Shown: positions 26,857-34,641 of the stretch, piece after piece
How positions within the stretch are numbered: position 1 is the stretch's first letter
How the letters are laid out: each line of letters begins with the position of its first letter
Assembly: GCA_041277045.1 (NCBI GenBank)
Contig: JBGFSY010000001.1
Location: 248,001 to 312,000 of the forward strand
Length of the DNA stretch: 64,000 bases
DNA from: Reddybacter sp041277045
GTDB lineage: Bacteria > Pseudomonadota > Gammaproteobacteria > Pseudomonadales > Porticoccaceae
Reading direction: 5' to 3'
Translations under genes and position numbers: made by a program
The notes under the pieces: generated by a model
Told to the model about the DNA's origin: nothing
What the model saw: the letters and a program-made list of their open reading frames with translations, nothing else
Database searches by the model: none

Positions 26857-26926
26857 CGTTGACATGCGCCAAGCAGCCCCTATTACAACAACCCTCTAAC
26901 TATAGAAACGTAAGCGGACCGCCAAT

Positions 26927-27700
26927 ATGAATACCAGCAACGAGACACTTGTCAGCCTCAATCGTGGTATCGGCACCATTACTTTAAACCGCCCCGATAA
27001 AAAAAATGCCCTGACACGAGGCATGTATGCCGCCATCAGCGATCTCATCCGCCAGGCCGATACCGACCCCGATCTGCGAGTGATCGTCATTACCGGCGCC
27101 GGGGGCGAATTCTCTGCCGGTAACGACCTCAATGACTTCCTCGACAACCCCGATACTGGCAGCGACTCCGCCACCGCCGATTTCCTTTTAACGCTGGCCG
27201 AAACCACCGTACCGATTGTCGCCGCTGTCGAGGGCCTCGCTATCGGCGTTGGCACCACCCTGCTCGCCCACTGCGACTTTGTCTACGCCGACCCCGCCGC
27301 CAAATTCAGCCTGCCCTTTATCAACCTGGCACTGGTGCCCGAGGCGGGTTCATCACAAACCCTGGTACAAATGGCCGGTTACCACAAAGCCGCTGAATTG
27401 CTGATGCTGGGCGAGGCTTTCGATGCCGCCAGCGCCGAGGCCATGGGCCTGGTCAATCAAGTCTGTGCCCCCGGCGAAGCCCTGACACAAGCGCTAGCCA
27501 CCGCCGAACGCCTCGCCGCTAAATCCCGCACTGCCCTGCGCCACACCAAAGCGCTGATGAAGCGCCCCGGCGAGCCGATTGGCGAACGTATTTATGCCGA
27601 ACTGAATATTTTCTCCCGCCTCCTTAAAACCGAGGCACCCCGGGAAATCATGAGCGCCTTTGTCGAAAAGCGCGATATCGACCCCGATAAGATTGACTAA
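26927..27700 (+). CDS. Enoyl-CoA hydratase/isomerase family protein
   Basis: A 257-residue crotonase-fold enzyme. Oxyanion-hole loops are TGAGGEFSAGNDLNDF (about residues 62-77) and EGLAIGVGTTLLAHCD, then the LPFINLALVPEAGSS segment. The glutamate in the last segment matches the second catalytic Glu of hydratases, but the first Glu position is replaced (AIGVGTT), so hydratase, isomerase or another crotonase reaction is open. It is 21 bp upstream of an FAD-linked oxidase and likely forms a two-gene unit. Confidence 0.85.
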   Translation: MNTSNETLVSLNRGIGTITLNRPDKKNALTRGMYAAISDLIRQADTDPDLRVIVITGAGGEFSAGNDLNDFLDNPDTGSDSATADFLLTLAETTVPIVAAVEGLAIGVGTTLLAHCDFVYADPAAKFSLPFINLALVPEAGSSQTLVQMAGYHKAAELLMLGEAFDAASAEAMGLVNQVCAPGEALTQALATAERLAAKSRTALRHTKALMKRPGEPIGERIYAELNIFSRLLKTEAPREIMSAFVEKRDIDPDKID

Positions 27701-27721
27701 AGACAAAGCTTTCACAAAACG

Positions 27722-29092
27722 ATGGACGTCATCCGCGAACAATTAATAGCCCTACTTGGCCCCAGTGGCGTAGTCGAGGCACCGCGTATTTCCGCCGTCG
27801 GCAATTGGCGCGGCCACCCCTACAACAGCCCCCTATTGCTACGCCCGAAAACCACGGAGCAGGTCTCTGCCATTTTGCGCCTCTGTAATCAGCGCCAGCA
27901 GGCCGTGGTAGTACACGGCGGCCTCAGTGGCATGGTCGGCGGCACCAGCAGCGGCGAGCATGAAATATGCCTCACCCTGGAGCGCCTGCAAAAGATTGAA
28001 AGTATCGACCAATTAGGCCGTACCATGACGGTAGAAAGCGGCGTGCGCCTGCAGGAAGTACAGGAGGCCGCCGCTGCCGAAGGTCTGTTTTTCGCCCTCG
28101 ACCTCGGCGCCCGTGGCTCTGCCACCATCGGCGGCAACATCGCCACTAATGCCGGTGGCAATCAGGTGATTCGCTACGGTATGGCGCGCGAACAGGTACT
28201 GGGCCTCGAAGTGGTACTCGCCGACGGTACTATCCTGTCGTCAATGAACCACCTGCTCAAGAACAATGCCGGCTACGATTTAAAGCAATTGTTTATTGGC
28301 TCCGAGGGCACCCTCGGCATCATCACCAAGGCCGTGCTGCGCCTGCGCCCAGCCATGCCGGCGCGCAATACCGCCCTGGTCGCCACCGACCAGTTCGACA
28401 AACTGCCGCGCCTGCTCAGCCATATCGAAAGTGCTCTCGGTGGCAAACTCAGCGCCTTTGAGGCGATTTGGGACAACTACTATCAACTCGCCACGCAGGG
28501 TCCCCACCTTGGCGCACCGCCACTTGCCCAGCGCCATCCCTACTACGCCCTGATCGAATCGACGGGCAGCGATGCCAAAGCGGAAGCGGAGGTCTTTCTC
28601 GCCGCCCTGGAAAGTGCCCTCAATGCAGGCTTGATTGACGATGCCGTGCTGGCAAAGTCAGTAAAAGAGCAGGACGCCCTGTGGGCAATACGCGACAACA
28701 TCGACGCACTCGCCGCCATCGCCCCGGTGATTATTTTTGATGTCGGCCTACCCATCGACGCCATGGAGGCCTACCTCCAACATATTGAGGCCGAGCTAAA
28801 GAAGCAACTCGGACTCAGCCAACTCGCCGTTTTCGGCCACCTCGGCGATAGCAATTTACACATTGTGGTCGGCACCGAGACTGAAAATCTCGCCGTTTAC
28901 CACCGCGTTGAAGACCTACTCTACGCGCCCCTGCAGGCACTGGGCGGTAGTATTTCGGCGGAACACGGTATCGGCCTAGAGAAAAAGCGCTATTTACACT
29001 ACAGCCGCAATGCCGAAGAAATAGCCACCATGCAATTATTGAAAAGAACATTTGATCCCAACAACATTCTCAACCCAGGAAAAATATTCTAA
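27722..29092 (+). CDS. FAD-linked oxidase of the D-2-hydroxyacid dehydrogenase (GlcD/D2HGDH) family
   Basis: A 456-residue flavoprotein. The N-terminal PCMH-type FAD domain has VVVHGGLSGMVGGTS, GSATIGGNIATNAGGNQ, KNNAGYDLKQLFIGSEGTLG (20 residues). The C-terminal FAD-oxidase domain has FGHLGDSNLHI and ISAEHGIGLEKKRYL, with the metal/substrate histidines of D-lactate and D-2-hydroxyglutarate dehydrogenases. The exact 2-hydroxyacid is not evident. It follows the crotonase-like gene by 21 bp, hinting at a shared organic-acid breakdown route. Confidence 0.85.
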   Translation: MDVIREQLIALLGPSGVVEAPRISAVGNWRGHPYNSPLLLRPKTTEQVSAILRLCNQRQQAVVVHGGLSGMVGGTSSGEHEICLTLERLQKIESIDQLGRTMTVESGVRLQEVQEAAAAEGLFFALDLGARGSATIGGNIATNAGGNQVIRYGMAREQVLGLEVVLADGTILSSMNHLLKNNAGYDLKQLFIGSEGTLGIITKAVLRLRPAMPARNTALVATDQFDKLPRLLSHIESALGGKLSAFEAIWDNYYQLATQGPHLGAPPLAQRHPYYALIESTGSDAKAEAEVFLAALESALNAGLIDDAVLAKSVKEQDALWAIRDNIDALAAIAPVIIFDVGLPIDAMEAYLQHIEAELKKQLGLSQLAVFGHLGDSNLHIVVGTETENLAVYHRVEDLLYAPLQALGGSISAEHGIGLEKKRYLHYSRNAEEIATMQLLKRTFDPNNILNPGKIF

Positions 29093-29195
29093 GTTTTACG
29101 CAATATCAGGCTTAAACGAACAGCGCCCTGAGCCCTGTATATGACACCACGAACGCCAGTGCACCGAAGGCTATTACGCTAGCAAGACAGCGGTA

Positions 29196-30410
29196 TTACT
29201 GTACCGCCTGGGCCATGATGGGTAGGCCCACAAAAAACTTTATCACCAGAGCATTGACTAGGTCGATGAAAAAAGCGCCGACCAGGGGAATCACCAAAAA
29301 GGCCTTCGGCGACGGCCCGTATTTAGAGGTCACCGCGTTCATATTGGCAATGCCCACTGGCGTTGCACCAAGGCCCAAGCCGGTAAAGCCGGAGGCAATC
29401 ACCGCCGCATCGTAATCTCGGCCCATAACGCGATAAACGACCCAGGTCGCAAAAGCCGTCATCACCATAATTTGCACACTCAGCACGATAAGAATGGGGC
29501 CAATCGCCTGCGCTAGGGTCCACAGCTGAATACTCATCAAACTCATGCAGAGGAAGAGTTGCAGGCTTAATTCACCCGCGCGCTCCAGAGCCGTTTCACT
29601 CAATTCTATTTTTAAAACATCAGCACCGTTCGTAATCACGATGCCCACCATCATCGCGGTTAGAAAGCCGGGTAAAGTAACCCCCGACGTAAACAGCAAG
29701 CGATTGACCACGTCGCCCGCTTGCACACACACCACAAGCAGCAATAAAGTGCCCAGTACGCTGCTAATCGGCGGGGCTAATACGGTCTCCGCCGCACTGC
29801 CACTCATGGCGTCCAGAGGTGTGGCCACGCGAGTATTGGGCTCTAGTTTTTGTCGTTTGATCAGCCATTCGCCAATGGGGCCACCGATAATCCCCCCGGC
29901 AATCAAGCCGAAGGTGGCAAAGGCAATGCCGATTTCTTTGGCCATGCTCAAACCGGCTTCCTCGGCGACGCCACCCCAGGCGATAGCCGTGCCGTAACCA
30001 CCGGCAAAGGATACGCTGCCACCAAATAAGCCGTATGCGGGATGGTAGCCCATACTTTTTATCAGCAGCACACCTGTAACATTTTGTATCACCAGAAAAA
30101 CCGCCGCCACTAACAGCAACAAAGCTAGCGCCTTGCCACCCGCCTTCAATAAACTCAGCTTGGCGCCAAGGCCGATGGTGCTAAAGAAGAGCAGCAGTAA
30201 GCTATCGCGCAGGGCCATATCGAAACTAATTTTCACGTCGGCAAAGGCATAGAGAAAGGCGACTAAGGTACTGCACAACAAACCGCCAGTGACCGCGACC
30301 GGAATACTGTAGCGATTGAGAAAGGCTATTTTTTTGTTGGCCCATGCGCCCACAAACCATACGACAATACTCGTGGCCAGAACATCGCTGCCGTGAAGTA
30401 CAATTTCCAT
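29196..30410 (-). CDS. gltS: Sodium/glutamate symporter GltS
   Basis: A 404-residue GltS-type transporter with two pseudo-symmetric halves of about five helices, each holding a glycine-rich loop (GGSVSFAGGYGTAIAWGG-type around residue 130; GFTGLGLGATPVGIANMNAV near 340). The ATG at 30408-30410 (MEIVLHG) has a GGGAG ribosome site; an in-frame start 37 codons upstream does not look like GltS. It takes up glutamate with Na+, consistent with a marine habitat. Monocistronic, convergent with the FAD oxidase. Confidence 0.94.
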   Translation of the reverse strand: MEIVLHGSDVLATSIVVWFVGAWANKKIAFLNRYSIPVAVTGGLLCSTLVAFLYAFADVKISFDMALRDSLLLLFFSTIGLGAKLSLLKAGGKALALLLLVAAVFLVIQNVTGVLLIKSMGYHPAYGLFGGSVSFAGGYGTAIAWGGVAEEAGLSMAKEIGIAFATFGLIAGGIIGGPIGEWLIKRQKLEPNTRVATPLDAMSGSAAETVLAPPISSVLGTLLLLVVCVQAGDVVNRLLFTSGVTLPGFLTAMMVGIVITNGADVLKIELSETALERAGELSLQLFLCMSLMSIQLWTLAQAIGPILIVLSVQIMVMTAFATWVVYRVMGRDYDAAVIASGFTGLGLGATPVGIANMNAVTSKYGPSPKAFLVIPLVGAFFIDLVNALVIKFFVGLPIMAQAVQ

Positions 30411-30599
30411 GCGTTTATTACTCCCTAATAATCCGTAAAATGACCCCTTACAGCCTACTGCTTTCAATATTACACAATGGACCTCGCCCCACTCTACAGC
30501 GTTATTCGCGCTGAAACACAAATAAGCCTAGAAAGCTTTTCACCCTAAGGGCTTCTCTAAAAACACTCGTTTCACTCCTTAACCAGCCAGGATTGCGCA

Positions 30600-31454
30600 A
30601 TGCACGACACCCTCATTATTCAGTCCCAGCGCCAGCCACTACCCCACGCTTGGTTGGGGGCCTGCATAGACTCGGTCAAACGCTGGGCTCAGGAGCAGAG
30701 CTTTGACTATCAATTTATCGGCGATGAGCTTTTCGATACCTTACCGGCCTGGGTGATGGAAAAAACCCGCTCACAAAAGGTCATCGCCACCGACCTGGCG
30801 CGCTTAAAATGCCTACAGAATTTTTTAGCTGCCGGTTACGAGCGCGTGGTTTGGCTCGACGCCGACTTTCTTATTTTTGCGCCCGCTGACTTTCAATTAC
30901 CCAAAGTTGGCGAACTACCCGAGTGCTACGCCCTGGGCAGGGAAGTTTGGGTGCAGCCAAAAAATGCCGGACAGAAAGCCGGACAGAAAGCCGGACAGAA
31001 AGCCGGACAGAAAGCCGTCAACAATACAGCGGTAAAATTTAAAGCCTACAAAAAGGTCCACAATGCGTTTTTATTATTTGACGCCCAATTTGGGCAGCGC
31101 AATAGCTTCCTCGATTTTTACAGCAGCCATGCCGAGCGTTTGCTAAAGCAAATCAGCGGAACCCTAAATGACGGGCTAGTCTCTATGCCACCGCAGTTTA
31201 TCGGCCCCAAGTTACTCACCGCCCTGCACAATATCGTGCAATGCCCGGTGCAGGAAAACGCCGGCATGCTCAGCCCCTGGACAATGAACGACCTACTTAC
31301 CGGCGGCGGGCCAGCCTTAACACTATTCCGCGCCAAATCGCCCCAGCCCTTGGCCGGGGCAAATTTGTGCAGCTCATTAGAGGCCAGTGATGCGCTGCCA
31401 GATCGAGCCATGGAAAAAGTCGTTGCTCAACTGTTAGCCAAGGGCCGTATTTAA
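30600..31454 (+). CDS. Putative glycosyltransferase-like protein with an AGQK tandem repeat
   Basis: A 284-residue cytoplasmic protein. After IATDLARLKCLQNFLAAGYE comes VVWLDADFLIF, with a DAD metal-binding motif at residues 87-89, the pattern of GT-A nucleotide-sugar transferases; a later GGG and terminal region do not identify a subfamily. Residues 123-138 are four perfect AGQK repeats from a 12-bp DNA repeat, just after the metal site, probably an exposed loop. There is no signal peptide or membrane helix. It stands alone between divergent gltS and a convergent hydrolase, so acceptor and sugar are unknown. GT assignment is inference from the DXD context. Confidence 0.65.
   Translation: MHDTLIIQSQRQPLPHAWLGACIDSVKRWAQEQSFDYQFIGDELFDTLPAWVMEKTRSQKVIATDLARLKCLQNFLAAGYERVVWLDADFLIFAPADFQLPKVGELPECYALGREVWVQPKNAGQKAGQKAGQKAGQKAVNNTAVKFKAYKKVHNAFLLFDAQFGQRNSFLDFYSSHAERLLKQISGTLNDGLVSMPPQFIGPKLLTALHNIVQCPVQENAGMLSPWTMNDLLTGGGPALTLFRAKSPQPLAGANLCSSLEASDALPDRAMEKVVAQLLAKGRI
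30966..31013 (+). repeat. 12-bp perfect tandem repeat, four copies, in frame
   Basis: GCCGGACAGAAA occurs four times head to tail without a mismatch, plus the first three bases of a fifth copy. It encodes (AGQK)4 in the glycosyltransferase-like gene. A 12-bp period keeps the frame whatever the copy number, so replication slippage would change loop length without breaking the gene. Confidence 0.97.
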
Positions 31455-31483
31455 AATTTCGCCGCCTCCATTACGCTGCTTAA

Positions 31484-32659
31484 CTACACGCATTCATACA
31501 CCGCACTAATCAGCCGCACGCCCCGAGGGTCACCAAAGATATTGGTATCCATCTGATTCATCGCATAGCCCACCCCCAACTTTGCCTGGCTGTCGGCGAA
31601 ACCGAAAGAGCCGCCCCAGCCACTGTGGCCGAAAGCATCGGGGTTGGTACCGTAGAGCCCGGCCTTATTTAAGATAAAACCACGGCTCCAGCGCATGCGC
31701 ACACCAATCACCTGATCTTTACGGAAGCATTCTTCTTTGGTCATTGCTTCAATGCCCCGCTGGCTGATGATGGACTGCCCTCCCAGCTCACCTCCATTTG
31801 CCAGTGCACCGTAGACATTGGCGATGCCCCGCGCATTGCCTTGCCCATTGGCACCGGGCACCTCGGCGGCACGCCAGGCTCTGTGATTGGCAATATCGGC
31901 GCTGAGGGACGGGTGGGTCATCGCCGCATACGTCGCGTCATTCATGCGCTTGTCACCCCCGATGCCACTGCCCAACTGATCGGCACCCGCGACCGGAATC
32001 ATCTCGGCCACGCGCGGGTCTTCGGCCTCGGGTAGGCCGATGTAATAATCCGTATCGGCACCAATTGGCCCCGCAACCTTTTCGGCGAACAATTGGCCGA
32101 GACTTTTCGTCACCCCATGCTTCAGGGCGTAGGCGCGGCGCGCCACCTCGCCGGCAAGATGGCCGAAGACAAGGGCGTGGTAACCATTCGCCGTGCCCGG
32201 CTCCCAGAAGGGCCACTGTGCGGCAAGGGTGGCACACAGTCCGTCCCAATCGTAGAGCTCGGCCATTGCGATGCGCTCGCGAGGGCCGCAAATACCCGCC
32301 TGATGAGAGAGCAACTGGGCCACGGTCACGTCTGCCTTACCGGCCGCTGCAAACTCTGGCCAGTAAGCGGCGACTTTCGCTTCGTAGTCAATAAGACCCT
32401 CATCCGCCAGCACCGCCACCACCGTCGCCGCCATACCCTTGGTGGTCGAATAGGTGTTAATCAAGGTGTCGGCCTGCCAGGGCCGGGTGCACGCAGCGTC
32501 GGCAAAACCCGCCCACAAATCGACCACGACTTCACCGGCCTGCACCAGCACAAAAGACGCACCGACCTCCTTGCCCTCGGCAAAATTCGCCGCAAAGACC
32601 TCGCCCACCGCGGCAAAGGCAGGCGCACAACTACCGTGTATTTCAATATCGTCACTCAT
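31484..32659 (-). CDS. Serine hydrolase of the class C beta-lactamase/EstB family
   Basis: A 391-residue serine-beta-lactamase-fold protein with the three motifs of the EstB-type esterases: nucleophile Ser71 in STTK (SxxK), Tyr160 in YHALVFG, and a late HSGWGGSFGF in place of KTG. It lacks a signal peptide, so it is probably a cytoplasmic carboxylesterase or peptidase rather than a resistance enzyme. It is convergent with the glycosyltransferase-like gene and divergent from the pentapeptide-repeat gene. The natural substrate is unknown. Confidence 0.88.
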   Translation of the reverse strand: MSDDIEIHGSCAPAFAAVGEVFAANFAEGKEVGASFVLVQAGEVVVDLWAGFADAACTRPWQADTLINTYSTTKGMAATVVAVLADEGLIDYEAKVAAYWPEFAAAGKADVTVAQLLSHQAGICGPRERIAMAELYDWDGLCATLAAQWPFWEPGTANGYHALVFGHLAGEVARRAYALKHGVTKSLGQLFAEKVAGPIGADTDYYIGLPEAEDPRVAEMIPVAGADQLGSGIGGDKRMNDATYAAMTHPSLSADIANHRAWRAAEVPGANGQGNARGIANVYGALANGGELGGQSIISQRGIEAMTKEECFRKDQVIGVRMRWSRGFILNKAGLYGTNPDAFGHSGWGGSFGFADSQAKLGVGYAMNQMDTNIFGDPRGVRLISAVYECV

Positions 32660-32767
32660 AACATTCTCTCTATTTATTGTTATTACGGATTAATTTATAA
32701 GATTTGAAACAGCATGCCATAGCCAGTACAGTGAATTGGATAATAATTTCAAAACGGAGATAACCCC

Positions 32768-33115
32768 ATGGCCCAGCCAACCTTCAGCGATGATCCCGCT
32801 TATCAGCTCCTGCTCAGCGAACGTGTCGATGGCTTTAATCTGAAAAGGAAGAATCTTAATTTATCGAAGCTAGCAGGCAATCGATACCAGGGTTTGGATC
32901 TGAGAAACCTCAACGCAGAAGATCTTGACCTGAGTGATAGCCACTTCCGCAATACAGACTTACGCGGCATCGACTTCCGACAAACAAACCTTGAAGGCTG
33001 CAGCTTTGCCGGCGCCAAAATTTCTGGTTGCTACTTCCCCAGAAGCCTCTCCCCTGCCGAAATTACCATGAGCGTCGACAAGGGCACACGGGTGCGCTAC
33101 GCAGCAACAGGGTAA
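32768..33115 (+). CDS. Small pentapeptide-repeat protein
   Basis: A 115-residue protein whose middle (about residues 27-93) is built of pentapeptide A(D/N)LXX-like units (LDLRN LNAED LDLSD SHFRN TDLRG IDFRQ TNLEG CSFAG), long enough for two to three coils of a right-handed quadrilateral beta helix. Pentapeptide proteins include gyrase-protecting (Qnr/MfpA-like) and toxin-immunity members, but the family is broad and this one is too short for a Qnr (about 215 residues). No signal peptide. It lies 71 bp before an unrecognised membrane-anchored protein on the same strand. The function is not known. Confidence 0.75.
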   Translation: MAQPTFSDDPAYQLLLSERVDGFNLKRKNLNLSKLAGNRYQGLDLRNLNAEDLDLSDSHFRNTDLRGIDFRQTNLEGCSFAGAKISGCYFPRSLSPAEITMSVDKGTRVRYAATG

Positions 33116-33186
33116 AGTTACGATACCGGCCAGCGTTTTCTGGCAATCAATAAAACAGCCGATATTTTAGAAGGGTAAGTGCGAAA

Positions 33187-33732
33187 ATGGCTGATATAGC
33201 TAAGGGGTTTTGGTCGTCAATACCCGGAATATTAACCGGAATTGCCGCCGTTATTACAGCCACGACCGGGCTTTACATGGCGATAAATGGCAACGGCCCT
33301 ACCGCAGAAAAAGGCACCGCTACGCCGCCAACACCACCGCCAATAGTAGAGCCCAAAGACCCTTCGCCGAAAGAGTCTGGCACCGCCTCACCACTTAGAG
33401 CTGAAGATATTGACAACATTGAAGCCACGGCCCAAAAAGCTTACGGGGAACTGGCGGAGACCCATTTAAAACCCTTAGTCGACTGCCAGCTATTCCCGAC
33501 GGCTAATAGCACTGCAAGCCTGATGAGCTGGTCTAATCACTATCAGCAACAAATCCTTTCCGACAATGATAAATCCCACGTCTGTCATAAAACCATCGAC
33601 TACCGTGGCATGGCCCACTGTAAAGAACCCAATAACCTTGAAGTCCGACAAGCCTTGCACGAAACATTAACGCTGTGTCGTGCCGCCGGTATTGAATGGA
33701 CAGACATCGAGCATTCATCCCTACAAAAATAG
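33187..33732 (+). CDS. Unrecognised single-helix membrane protein with a soluble C-terminal domain
   Basis: 181 residues. One membrane helix (about 8-32, IPGILTGIAAVITATTGLYMAI region) is followed by a Pro/Lys-rich linker with TPPTPPP and a soluble domain of about 110 residues. That domain contains four cysteines (VDCQLF, VCHKT, HCKEP, TLCRA) that could pair as disulfides if it faces the periplasm. I do not recognise the domain. It follows the pentapeptide-repeat gene on the same strand and is convergent with the exported methyltransferase gene. GC content does not stand out. Confidence 0.65.
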   Translation: MADIAKGFWSSIPGILTGIAAVITATTGLYMAINGNGPTAEKGTATPPTPPPIVEPKDPSPKESGTASPLRAEDIDNIEATAQKAYGELAETHLKPLVDCQLFPTANSTASLMSWSNHYQQQILSDNDKSHVCHKTIDYRGMAHCKEPNNLEVRQALHETLTLCRAAGIEWTDIEHSSLQK

Positions 33733-33786
33733 AAACATTTTGTTTTTATAGTCGCTATTTTCAGCTAGCAGATTTTTTATCTAAAT

Positions 33787-34530
33787 TCAGGGTTTAATAA
33801 AACGATAAATAAAGCGGTCAGTTTTTTTACGAATGGTCTCATCAAAGACACTGAGCGCTCGCGTGTCACCGGGGTTGCGCAGCACCTGCGATGCGCTATC
33901 AAAAACAAAGCCCGCACTTTCAATATCCTGCTTGGCAAATACCTCATCAATGCGATGCAGGATCTGCGCGGCATTCATACCTGTATCGGCCATAGCCGAG
34001 TGATCGATGACAACAAGTACACCACCGGGCTTTAAGCTCCCATGAATTTGGCGAAAGAAATTATCTCTATTGACTACCGGCCAATAATCGGCGGTAAAAT
34101 AAATATCGTGGTAGACCAAGACCATCAAGACTACATCCAATGAAGAATCTTCAAGCCTAAGGTTATTAATCTCACTAATTAAACGCCTGACATTCGGCAG
34201 GCGTTTATCTTTAAAACGACTAGCGGCTTCCTCGCCCGTTATACCTTCATAAGCGGCGTTAGTGTGTGAAATAACCTGTCCATCGGGGCTAACTGCATAG
34301 GACAGGATTTCAGTGTAATAGCCTCCCCCGGAAAATAAATCGAGCACCTTCATACCGGATTTGAGTCCAATAAAATTTAAGACAGCATTCGGCTTACTAG
34401 TTTTGTCCCGCTCACGATCAGCCAGGCTACGGGCAGGATTATTGACAACATCAAAGGGCGCGGCATAAACGAGTCCGCTTGTCGCCAGGCCAAATAACAT
34501 CAAACTAAGCATTCCAGTTATTTTTAACAT
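33787..34530 (-). CDS. Exported class I SAM-dependent methyltransferase-like protein
   Basis: A 247-residue protein with a clear signal peptide (MLKITGMLSLMLFGLATSG, cleavage near VYA-AP) followed by a Rossmann methyltransferase fold: motif I VLDLFSGGGYYTE at about residue 60, an acidic turn and the post-motif LKPGGVLVVIDH. Such predicted periplasmic methyltransferases (COG4798-like) occur in proteobacteria; how they would meet SAM outside the cytoplasm is unexplained. It could bind another ligand. It ends 54 bp from the membrane protein stop (convergent) and lies 111 bp upstream of nothing obvious before the RND genes. Confidence 0.8.
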   Translation of the reverse strand: MLKITGMLSLMLFGLATSGLVYAAPFDVVNNPARSLADRERDKTSKPNAVLNFIGLKSGMKVLDLFSGGGYYTEILSYAVSPDGQVISHTNAAYEGITGEEAASRFKDKRLPNVRRLISEINNLRLEDSSLDVVLMVLVYHDIYFTADYWPVVNRDNFFRQIHGSLKPGGVLVVIDHSAMADTGMNAAQILHRIDEVFAKQDIESAGFVFDSASQVLRNPGDTRALSVFDETIRKKTDRFIYRFIKP

Positions 34531-34641
34531 TCTGTTTCTCCAGAATTGTTATTTAAACCCACTCCCTGAAAATATTGGAAAAATATAACGCTGTATTAAA
34601 ATACTATTATAGGCACTGTGTTTCATTATTCAGCGTCCTAC

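Noticed and set aside
30966..31013. The four-copy repeat as a small CRISPR or attachment site
   Set aside because: Copies are contiguous, 12 bp, have no spacers and preserve the reading frame of a protein, so it is a coding tandem repeat.
31484..32659. The SxxK protein as an antibiotic-resistance beta-lactamase
   Set aside because: No signal peptide, and the third motif is HSGWGG rather than KTG. The EstB-like esterase family is the better match.
32768..33115. The pentapeptide-repeat protein as a Qnr resistance determinant
   Set aside because: At 115 residues it is about half the size of Qnr and lacks its loops, so the name is not supported.
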